A program made the position numbers and the translations under genes. A model generated the notes under the pieces. That model was not told the origin of the DNA. It did no database searches and was given only the letters and a program-made list of their open reading frames with translations. Shown in pieces: positions 57,506 to 64,000 of a stretch of DNA of 64,000 nt (positions within the stretch are counted from its first letter, which is position 1; each line of letters opens with the position of its first letter). Source of the DNA: a bacterium (lineage in GTDB: Bacteria; Myxococcota_A; Bradymonadia; UBA7976; UBA1532); the NCBI GenBank assembly GCA_030427205.1, contig JAUHXC010000024.1, forward strand, positions 1-64,000. The letters are read 5' to 3'.

Positions 57506-59314
57506 ATGGCCACCGACCTGTTCGCCGAGATCGTGCGCGATATCCAGGCCCCGCTCGACGCCTGGCTCACCGAGAACGGGGCCGAGCCCCAGGCCGCGCT
57601 CGCCCGGCCCACGCGGGCCGGCAGCGGTGATCTGGCCATGGCCTGCCACCGCTACGCCCGCACGTTTCGCAAGGCGCCGCAGGCCATCGCGAGCGATCTG
57701 GCCGAGGTCGCCCGGCAGCACCCGCTGGTGGTGAAGGCCGATCCGGTCGCCGGCTTCTTGAACCTCACGCTCGACGGCGCCGAGGTCGCCCGGCGCACCC
57801 TCGACTGGGCGCTGACCGACGACGGCGCGCTCGGCCGTTCGCAGGCGCGGGCCGGCCAGACGATCATCGTCGAGTACAGCTCGCCGAATACGAACAAGCC
57901 GCAGCACCTGGGGCACTGCCGCAACAACATCCTCGGCTCGACCGTGGCGACGCTGCTGGCGACCACCGGCGCGAAGGTGATCCGGGTCAACCTGATCAAC
58001 GACCGCGGCATCCACATCTGCAAGTCGATGGTGGCCTACCGCCACTTCGGCGAAGGCATCACCCCCGAGAAGGCCGGCAAGAAGGGCGATCACCTCGTCG
58101 GCGACTTCTACGTGCGCTTCGACAAGGCGTTCCGCGCCGAGCACGCTGCTTATCTCGCAGCGGGCGGAGCCATCGAAGACAAGGACGCCTACTTCAACAG
58201 CACAGACAGCGCGCTGGGCCGCGAGACCCGCGAGATGCTGCAGGCGTGGGAGAGCGGCGACGCCGACGTGCGGGCGCTGTGGACCACGATGAACGGCTGG
58301 TGCGAAGCGGGCTTCGCGGCGACCTACGCCCGCATGGGCGTGGCGTTCGACCAGATCTACAAGGAGTCGAACACCTACATCCTGGGCAAGGATCTGGTCG
58401 ACGAGGGCCAGGCCAAGGGCGTCTTCTACCCCGCGTCGAACGGCGCGATGGTCTTCGACCTGAGCCGCATCGGCCTCGAGGGCGAGAAGGCGGTGCTGCG
58501 GTCGGATGGCACCAGCGTCTACACCACCCAGGATCTGGGCACCGCCGTCGCCCGCCACGACGAGCATGGCTTCGACCGCATGATCTACGTGGTGGGCAAC
58601 GAGCAGGACCACCACTTCCGGGTGCTCTTCGGCATCCTCGAGACGCTGCGGCCCGAGCTGAAGGATACCTTGCACCACCTCAGCTACGGCATGGTCGAGC
58701 TGCCCGAAGGCAAGATGAAGAGCCGCGAGGGCACGGTGGTCGACGCCGACGATCTCATGGACGGGCTGCACGCCGAGGCCGCCGAGGCCGGTCGGGAGCG
58801 CTGGCCCGACCTCGACGCCGAAGAGCTCGCCCGGCGCGCCGAGACCATCGGCATCGGCGGGCTGAAGTTCTACCTGCTCAACTACGCGCCGCAGACCACC
58901 TTCACGTTCGATCCCAAGAAGTCGATCGACATGAAGGGCGAGACCGCCGCCTATTGCCTCTACGCCTATGCCCGGGCGACCAGCATCCTGCGCAAGCTGG
59001 AGGACGCCGACCGGGGCATCGAGGCCGACTTCTCGGTCCTCGAGGGGGAGCAGCCCCGGGCGGTGCTCGACGCGATGCTGGCGTTCCCCGGCGAGGTGGA
59101 GGCTGCGGCGCGGGAGCTCAAGCCGAGCCTGCTCACCAAGGCGACGTACGGGCTGGCGACGGCGTTCGCCACCTTCTACAACAGCAGCGACAACCGGGTG
59201 CTCGGCGCCGAGCCGGGCGCCATGGCCGCCCGGGCCGCCCTGGTGCGGGCGACCCGAAGGATGCTGGGCGGCGCGCTCGGCCTGGTGGGCATCACCCCGC
59301 TGGAAGAGATGTGA
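57506..59314 (+). CDS. argS: Arginyl-tRNA synthetase
   Basis: 602 residues from ATG 57506, with GGGAG upstream. N-terminal tRNA-binding domain, then class I HIGH motif HLGH (134-137) in SSPNTNKPQHLGHCRNN, a KMSKS-like MKSREG near 402-407, and a DALR-type anticodon domain at the C-terminus. It charges tRNA-Arg with arginine in the cytoplasm. Its wording (SPNTNKP) resembles the Bacteroidota-like branch of ArgS. Confidence 0.96.
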   Translation: MATDLFAEIVRDIQAPLDAWLTENGAEPQAALARPTRAGSGDLAMACHRYARTFRKAPQAIASDLAEVARQHPLVVKADPVAGFLNLTLDGAEVARRTLDWALTDDGALGRSQARAGQTIIVEYSSPNTNKPQHLGHCRNNILGSTVATLLATTGAKVIRVNLINDRGIHICKSMVAYRHFGEGITPEKAGKKGDHLVGDFYVRFDKAFRAEHAAYLAAGGAIEDKDAYFNSTDSALGRETREMLQAWESGDADVRALWTTMNGWCEAGFAATYARMGVAFDQIYKESNTYILGKDLVDEGQAKGVFYPASNGAMVFDLSRIGLEGEKAVLRSDGTSVYTTQDLGTAVARHDEHGFDRMIYVVGNEQDHHFRVLFGILETLRPELKDTLHHLSYGMVELPEGKMKSREGTVVDADDLMDGLHAEAAEAGRERWPDLDAEELARRAETIGIGGLKFYLLNYAPQTTFTFDPKKSIDMKGETAAYCLYAYARATSILRKLEDADRGIEADFSVLEGEQPRAVLDAMLAFPGEVEAAARELKPSLLTKATYGLATAFATFYNSSDNRVLGAEPGAMAARAALVRATRRMLGGALGLVGITPLEEM

Positions 59315-59387
59315 TCGTCATGGGCCGATCGGGCACATCTCTTCGCGGACGAGGCAACTCACCGAGCCCCGGAGTCATCGTCTGATC

Positions 59388-60197
59388 GTGCGTCTGCTCA
59401 CCTCCATCGCTGCGATCCTCGCGGGCACGCTCGGCGGTCAGGCCCTCGCGCAGCCTCAGCCCGCGCAGCCTCAGCCCGCGCAGCCGGCTCGACCAGCACA
59501 GCCTCCGCCAGCACAGCCTCCGCCCGCGCAGCCGGCGGTCGACCCCAACGCGTTCGACCCCATCCTCGATACCCCGCGGGAGGCGGACCCCGGCCGGGAG
59601 CGGCGCGTATCGAAGCACGATCCGCGCTCACCGGGGTTCACCGTGGGCACCCACATCGGGGCCTATATGGGGGCGGTGCGCAGCTATCTGACCACCGACC
59701 TGAGCACGCTCGAAGACACCGCCCGGGCCAACATCGGCTTCGGCATCGGCTATCGCACCGCGAGCCTCATCGAGTTGGGCGTCGACCTCGACCTGGGCCT
59801 GGGCCAGACCTTCGAGCCGGAGATCGACCGCCCGGTCTTCGCCTTCGACCTGCTCACCGAGCCGCGCATCCTCGCGCATTACTACGAGACCGAGTCATTC
59901 TCGGCGTACGCGGGCGTCGGCTTGCTGTCGATCCTCTTCGACCTCGAGCTCGAAGGCATCAACCAGGCCGGCGCGGGGCCCACCTTCATCGTCGGCGTGC
60001 AATGGCGCACCGATCGCCACAGCCTGCTCTATCTCGAGGGCTCGATCAGCCCCTTCTACGACTGGCTGGCCTATCGCTATCGCGACCCCACCGAGAGCGA
60101 ACTCGAAGCCGACCCCCTGCTGAGCGAGGTGCGCATCGACGGCGAGTGGTTCACCATCGTGCGGCTGACGCTCGGCTATCGCCTCAGCGCGCTCTGA
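59388..60197 (+). CDS. Predicted outer-membrane beta-barrel protein with Pro/Gln-rich linker
   Basis: 269 residues from GTG 59388 (poor ribosome site, GGAG 13 bases away). A signal peptide is followed by a low-complexity linker of PAQP/PPAQ repeats (~24-50), encoded by short direct repeats around 59450-59540. The remainder shows alternating strands (VGTHIGAYMGAVRSYL, ANIGFGIGYRTASLIELGVDLDLGLG, AYAGVGLLSILFDLELEGI, FTIVRLTLGYRLSAL) of an 8-stranded-like barrel. Substrate or function unknown. Confidence 0.7.
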   Translation: MRLLTSIAAILAGTLGGQALAQPQPAQPQPAQPARPAQPPPAQPPPAQPAVDPNAFDPILDTPREADPGRERRVSKHDPRSPGFTVGTHIGAYMGAVRSYLTTDLSTLEDTARANIGFGIGYRTASLIELGVDLDLGLGQTFEPEIDRPVFAFDLLTEPRILAHYYETESFSAYAGVGLLSILFDLELEGINQAGAGPTFIVGVQWRTDRHSLLYLEGSISPFYDWLAYRYRDPTESELEADPLLSEVRIDGEWFTIVRLTLGYRLSAL

Positions 60198-60219
60198 CCG
60201 CCCGCTCCTGGGGCCACGC

Positions 60220-60618
60220 TCAGCGGGCCTTGGGGCGCAGGTGGGTATCGAGCACCGCGTACAGCGCGTCGGTGAACGCCTTGAAGCTCGTCGGCTTGGT
60301 CACGAACGCGTCGGCGCCCTTCTCGAGGCTCGCGCGGCGATCCTCCGCCCGGGTGCTCGTGGTCAGCATGACGATGGGCACCCGCGCGAACCGCGGATCG
60401 GCGCGCACCGTCGTCAGGACCTCGAACCCGGTCCGCCGGGGCATGTTGATGTCGAGCAGGATCATGTCCGGCGGCGTGCCCCGAGCCAGCAGCAGCTCGA
60501 GGGCCCGCTGACCATCGCGGGCGACGGTCAGCTGCACCGGCAGCGGGTAGCGAGCCAGGGCCCGCTCCAGCAGCATGATGTGGTCGCCATCATCCTCGGC
60601 GAGGAAGACCGAATACAC
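60220..60618 (-). CDS. CheY-like single-domain response regulator (Rcp1 type)
   Basis: 132 residues from GTG 60618 (VYSVFLAEDDGDH), with AGGGGGG upstream; the frame runs further but reads as noise. Receiver motifs: acidic pair Asp9/Asp10, phospho-acceptor Asp56 in LLDINMP, Thr86, Lys108 in TKP. There is no output domain, so it passes phosphate or binds a partner. It lies downstream of the recombinase and flagellin genes on the same strand, but with an 86-base gap, so co-transcription is uncertain. Confidence 0.88.
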   Translation of the reverse strand: MYSVFLAEDDGDHIMLLERALARYPLPVQLTVARDGQRALELLLARGTPPDMILLDINMPRRTGFEVLTTVRADPRFARVPIVMLTTSTRAEDRRASLEKGADAFVTKPTSFKAFTDALYAVLDTHLRPKAR

Positions 60619-60704
60619 CGGGCGAAACCCCCCTGAGCACGCGCGTCGTGCTCGTGCGCGCGAACAGGGTGCATCGGACACCGCGGCGGGTCAACTCGGG
60701 CGCG

Positions 60705-61748
60705 TCAGCCGGTCGCGTGCAGCGTCGTGCCCTCCTCCGCCAGCCGCTCGGCGAGCTGGGCATACACCCGGCCGCTCTCGACCGACGCGTTGCCGAGCAC
60801 CTCGGCCAGCGCCACCAGATCGCGGGTGCGGGTATAGAACCCGAACGCGAAGGTATGGCGCAGGACCTGTGGCGTCGCCTCGACCCGGGCGAAGGCGGCG
60901 TGCTTACGCACCACCCGCTGCACCCCGTTGACGCTCAACCGCCCCCGCTCACCGACGAACAGCGGCCAGGTCTCCGGCGAGCCGCGCACCCCGAAGGGCA
61001 TCGGCGACGTCGGCGTCTCGCTCAACCGGGGCAACGCCTCCGGATGCGGCGGCTCGACGAGGTGCTTGGGCGGCCAACCGCCGGACGCCGGCAGCACGAT
61101 CTCCCCGCTCTCGGGCAGCTCGAGCAGACCCCGCTCGCCCAGACTCCAGGCCAGCTTGCGCGCCGACCGGGTGGGCAGCGGCACCCGCCGCTCGTGCGGT
61201 TGACGCACCACCAGCTCACCGCGGCCGAAGTCCACATCGCCGATGTGCAGCTTGACCAGATCGCTCACCCGCACGCCGCTGTCGAGCAGCACGTAGACGA
61301 TGGCCTGGTCGCGCAGGCACCCGCGGCTGTCGACCTGTTCGAGCAGCCGGTGCACCTCCTCGGGCTCGAGGATCCGCGGCCCGCGGGCGGCCCGGACGAG
61401 CCGCACCTCCTCGCGCAGGTCGGCGTTGGTCGCGTCCTCCATCACCCCCTGCTGCGCCAGCCAGGCGCAGTAGGTACGGGCGAAGGCCATGCGCCGGAGC
61501 ACCGTCGACGGGCTGCGGCCCTTGTCGCGCACCGCCGACCGCCAGTCGCCGAGCAGGTCGGCGTCGAGCGCCTCGGCGGTGAACCGCGCGTTCTTCGAGC
61601 GGCGGTACCAGATGGTCAGCGCCTGCCAGTCCGAGGTGTACGAGCGCACGGTCGACGCGCGCCGCCCCCGCCGGGCCAGCCAGTCGAGGAACCGCTCGAA
61701 GCGGCGGTTCTCCTCGATGGTGGCGAATCGGTTCGAGAGAGTCGTCAT
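60705..61748 (-). CDS. Divergent tyrosine recombinase/integrase
   Basis: 347 residues from ATG 61748, with AGGAGG six bases upstream. An N-terminal SAM-like core-binding domain (~12-120) precedes an XerC/D-like catalytic domain. Arg160 (SGVRVSDL), Arg297 (VLRHTFA) and nucleophile Tyr329 (RVYAQL) are in place. The usual His two to three residues before the second Arg is Gln294, the third-motif His/Trp is Asn320 (LGNASVES), and the catalytic Lys turn reads RQPHER without Lys. It may be slow, altered or repurposed as a DNA-binding protein. It sits 57 bases downstream of flagellin on the same strand. Confidence 0.85.
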   Translation of the reverse strand: MTTLSNRFATIEENRRFERFLDWLARRGRRASTVRSYTSDWQALTIWYRRSKNARFTAEALDADLLGDWRSAVRDKGRSPSTVLRRMAFARTYCAWLAQQGVMEDATNADLREEVRLVRAARGPRILEPEEVHRLLEQVDSRGCLRDQAIVYVLLDSGVRVSDLVKLHIGDVDFGRGELVVRQPHERRVPLPTRSARKLAWSLGERGLLELPESGEIVLPASGGWPPKHLVEPPHPEALPRLSETPTSPMPFGVRGSPETWPLFVGERGRLSVNGVQRVVRKHAAFARVEATPQVLRHTFAFGFYTRTRDLVALAEVLGNASVESGRVYAQLAERLAEEGTTLHATG

Positions 61749-61766
61749 ATCGCCTCCTCTTCGCTT

Positions 61767-61786
61767 GCCGGCGACTCAGCGCCGGC
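61767..61786 (-). terminator. Hairpin between flagellin and recombinase genes
   Basis: GCCGGCG and CGCCGGC form a perfect 7 bp stem with a 6-base loop. It lies 20 bases after the flagellin stop and about 20 before the recombinase start. No clear T-run follows on either strand. It could partly terminate flagellin transcription, or be a recombination or protein-binding site. Confidence 0.5.
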
Positions 61787-61805
61787 GGTCTTCGCCATGT
61801 CGTGA

Positions 61806-63218
61806 TTACTGCAGCAGCGACAGCGCCTGCTGCGGCACCTGGTTGGCCTGCGCCAGGATGGTCGTCGCCGCCTGGCTGAGGATCTGGTTGCGGGCCAGGG
61901 TCGCCGACTCGGCGGCGAAGTCCGCGTCGAGGATGCGGCTGCGGGCGGCGGTGGCGTTCTCGACGACCGCCGACAGGTTGCTGATCGTGCTCGACAGCCG
62001 GTTCTGCACCGCGCCGAGCTCGGCCCGGTCGGCGGCGATCTGACCGATGGCCCGGTCGGTGATGAGCAACGAAAGGTTGGCGCCCAGGCGCGTGCTGACG
62101 TCGATGGTCTCCACCGACTGCACGTTGCTGACCCCCACCAGGGCGTCGGCCACGAAGCCGATGTCGGCCTCCTGCGCCCCGTCGAGGATGTACTGGTTCT
62201 CCGAGTTGAGCGTCACCGTCGACCGGGTCACCGAATCGGCCAGGCCGGTGATGTTCGCGCCGTTGCCCGCGGTGACGATCTCGATGTTGCGCCCGTCGGC
62301 GGCCGACAGCTGGATCTGGTTGTTCGCGTCGCGGGTCGCGATGACCCCGGTGAAGTCGAACTCGGCGTTGATCGCCTGAACCAGCGCCTCGTTCGCGTCG
62401 TCGGCGCGGACCGTGAAGCCGGTCACGATGCGGCCGTTGATCTGCACGTAGTTGATCTGGTCGAGCGTGCCGCCGGCCACATCGGCGGCGCCGGCCCGGG
62501 TATTCTCGTTGACGAGCGCCTCGACCCCGTGGAACTGCGTCGAGTCGTTGATCGCCGAGGCCTTGGCGATGGCCGAGGCCGAGTTCTGGGTCGTCGACAG
62601 CGTATCGTCCAGGTCCTGGGTCGCCCGCACCGTGACGCCGTTGATCAGCAGGCCGCCCGCGGCGAGCGCCTGGTCGGTGACCTGCTCGCTGGTGGCCACC
62701 GCCCAGCGACCGATACGCTCCGAGCGCGCGTCGCGCACCCGGACCCGCAGGGTCTCCTGGAAGTTCATGCCGATGTGGAAGAACTTGTCGGTGAAGGTGC
62801 CATCCAGCAGCTTCTGCTGGTTGAACGTGGTCGTATCACCGATGCGCTGCAGCTCGCTGACGAGCTGGCCCACCTCGTCCTGGATCGCGGTGCGGTCGGC
62901 CTCGGTGTTGACGTCGGATGCCGCCTGCACCGACAGCTCGCGGATCCGCTGCAGGATGTTGGTCGACTCCTGCAAGGCACCCTCGGCGGTCTGCACCAGG
63001 CTGACGGCGTCGTTGGCGTTGCGAATGCTCTGGTTCAGGCCGCGCACCTGGCTGTTGAACCGCTCCGAGATCGCCAGACCGGCCGCGTCGTCGGCGGCGG
63101 TATTGACCCGGAGACCGCTGGAGAGCCGCTGAAAGCTCTTCGACAGCTTGTTGGTCGAGTGCAGCAGGTTGCGCTGGGCGTTGACCGCCGAGATGTTCGT
63201 ATTGATGAACAGGCCCAT
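61806..63218 (-). CDS. fliC: Flagellin
   Basis: 470 residues from ATG 63218, with AAGGAGGA six bases upstream. It has the conserved D0/D1 N-terminus ([54 protein letters not shown]) and C-terminus ([49 protein letters not shown]). The variable middle is ~190 residues. The protein is exported through the flagellar apparatus and builds the filament. It is an isolated flagellin gene here, with no other flagellar genes in the window. Confidence 0.97.
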   Translation of the reverse strand: MGLFINTNISAVNAQRNLLHSTNKLSKSFQRLSSGLRVNTAADDAAGLAISERFNSQVRGLNQSIRNANDAVSLVQTAEGALQESTNILQRIRELSVQAASDVNTEADRTAIQDEVGQLVSELQRIGDTTTFNQQKLLDGTFTDKFFHIGMNFQETLRVRVRDARSERIGRWAVATSEQVTDQALAAGGLLINGVTVRATQDLDDTLSTTQNSASAIAKASAINDSTQFHGVEALVNENTRAGAADVAGGTLDQINYVQINGRIVTGFTVRADDANEALVQAINAEFDFTGVIATRDANNQIQLSAADGRNIEIVTAGNGANITGLADSVTRSTVTLNSENQYILDGAQEADIGFVADALVGVSNVQSVETIDVSTRLGANLSLLITDRAIGQIAADRAELGAVQNRLSSTISNLSAVVENATAARSRILDADFAAESATLARNQILSQAATTILAQANQVPQQALSLLQ

Positions 63219-63524
63219 GATCGTCCTCCTTGACGGCGACGCGCCGCATCCCTATGGCGCGTTCCACCTGCCGGCTTGCCGGCAATGATCGACTCGACGC
63301 TCCCGTGTCGAGTCATGTGACTCACGGCGCACCGTCGCATGGCATATGCGATCGAATGGCACCGCGCGCAGTTCGAGTGATGGCATCCGACACAGCGTCG
63401 GATACCCGTCTGGTCCATGGGGCAGAGCCCCGGTTCTCTCATGGAGGCACGGCATCGCTCCCGTGATGCCATACCGCCGGGTTCGTTCACGCCGCGCCAA
63501 TCGGCGAGGCGTCTTTCGGATGTA
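63219..63524 (-). promoter_or_regulatory. Flagellin upstream region with four inverted repeats
   Basis: This 306-base region between the small gene and flagellin holds four perfect inverted repeats: TGCCGGC-2-GCCGGCA (63269-63284), GAGTCA-2-TGACTC (63310-63323), ATCCGAC-5-GTCGGAT (63385-63403) and GGGGC-3-GCCCC (63419-63431). A sigma-54-like GG-N10-GC element reading TGGCAT...GC lies at 63457-63471 on the minus strand. No clear sigma-28 box was found. Confidence 0.55.
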
Positions 63525-63731
63525 TCAGCGCGGCCGGAAGCCCGGGCGCCGGGTGCGGTCGACCGCGGATCGGTGGTCGCGCCAGATGCCTGCGGGCTGC
63601 ATGACATCGGCGGCCATGAGCCGCAGCTCGTGCTCCATCTCGGCGAGCAGCGTGCTCACGCTGCGGCCAAGGGCCGAGACCACACTCACCGATGCGCCGA
63701 AGCGATCGGGGCGTTCGGTTCGCCCGTCCAT
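63525..63731 (-). CDS. Small hypothetical protein upstream of flagellin
   Basis: 68 residues from ATG 63731, supported by a strong AGGAGG six bases upstream. It has one helical core with a heptad-like pattern (ALGRSVSTLLAEMEHELRLM), then a basic tail rich in Arg and Pro. There is no signal peptide or known motif. It is transcribed in the same direction as flagellin, 306 bases ahead. It might be a small regulator or chaperone for flagellin, but nothing beyond position supports that. Confidence 0.55.
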   Translation of the reverse strand: MDGRTERPDRFGASVSVVSALGRSVSTLLAEMEHELRLMAADVMQPAGIWRDHRSAVDRTRRPGFRPR

Positions 63732-63785
63732 GGGCGCCTCCTGTGCCAGGGCCGCCGGGGCGGCCGGTGGGCGATCGACGGGGTC

Positions 63786-64000
63786 GATCGCGGGTGTCTG
63801 TTTCGGGCCGCGGGTGGCGGCTGCGAGCGGCGTGGGCCGATCGCGGGTGTCTGTTTCGGGCCGCGGATGGCGGCATGGGATCGGATCGGGGCCGATCGCC
63901 TGGGTTCTTGGACCGCTGTCGCGGCTGCGAGCGGCGTGGGCCGATCGCCTGGGTTTTTGGACCGCTGTCGCGGCTGGGGATCGGATCGGTGCCGATCGCC
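63786..64000. repeat. Imperfect ~50 bp tandem repeats running off the window
   Basis: Units starting GATCGC occur at 63786, 63839, 63894, 63943 and 63994, with spacings of 53, 55, 49 and 51 bases. Each holds a variable core (gtgtctgtttcgggccgcgg or gttcttggaccgctgtcgcgg) then a GC-rich tail. No open frame crosses the whole array convincingly. It continues past the right edge. Confidence 0.8.

Noticed and set aside
63786-64000. Possible CRISPR array
   Set aside because: Units of ~50 bases vary internally, with uneven spacing, and lack the short fixed repeat plus unique spacer pattern; no cas genes are present.

Overview
The window is GC-rich bacterial chromosome from a Gram-negative, flagellated, predatory- or scavenger-type lineage. 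Clues are the many lipoproteins with Asp/Ala-rich linkers, a MopE/FGE-type lipoprotein, a Hanks-type Ser/Thr kinase, thrombospondin type-3 calcium repeats, many GTG starts and strong GGAGG ribosome sites. This looks most like Myxococcota or Bradymonadota (the old Deltaproteobacteria); that placement is inference from gene style, as no rRNA or other taxonomic marker is present.

Layout. (1) 0-23 kb is a defence and accessory region. It holds a 2147-residue STAND-type ATPase with a small overlapping partner, a type I restriction-modification remnant in which the HsdM N-terminus is fused to the HsdS C-terminus, an FGE-type lipoprotein, a membrane Ser/Thr kinase with a partner membrane protein, a two-gene locus matching Druantia type III (druH-druE, with druE apparently frameshifted near its 3' end), a small gene, and a decayed subtilisin fragment. 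(2) 23.4-26.2 kb holds thioredoxin and an unusual lipoprotein joining a periplasmic ligand-binding domain to a legumain-like (C13) peptidase domain. (3) 26.4-40.7 kb is a beta-glucan (probably laminarin) utilisation locus. A divergent multi-CBM lipoprotein faces a tightly coupled operon: ROK regulator, GH16, GH1, a clan GH-A hydrolase apparently fused to an outer-membrane beta-barrel, two lipoproteins, GH17 and a GPH-type sugar symporter. No SusC/SusD pair is present. (4) 40.7-48.4 kb holds a small P-loop kinase-like protein, an unknown protein, a Dpp/Opp peptide ABC transporter with only one ATPase gene, and an acyltransferase. (5) 48.4-52.3 kb is a restriction-modification island: Vsr nuclease, large C5 methyltransferase and a PD-(D/E)XK-like nuclease. 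(6) 52.5-60.7 kb holds a beta-helix-like protein, a DUF4174-like protein, a large lipoprotein resembling the pore-forming B component of binary toxins, a sirtuin lacking zinc cysteines, ArgS, a beta-barrel protein and a CheY-like regulator. (7) 60.7-64 kb holds a divergent tyrosine recombinase, flagellin with a leader full of inverted repeats, a small protein and an array of ~50 bp repeats running off the window.

How the genes fit together. The glucan genes form one coherent pathway: surface binding, endo-cleavage (GH16, GH17), a possible hydrolase-porin for entry, cleavage to glucose (GH1) and import (symporter), under a ROK repressor with candidate operators in the divergent promoter region. 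The defence genes look like serial acquisitions, with remnants (the hsd fusion, the S8 fragment, the druE frameshift) showing decay. The most novel candidates are the hydrolase/beta-barrel fusion, the ligand-binding/C13 fusion, the STAND ATPase pair and the flagellin-recombinase cluster.
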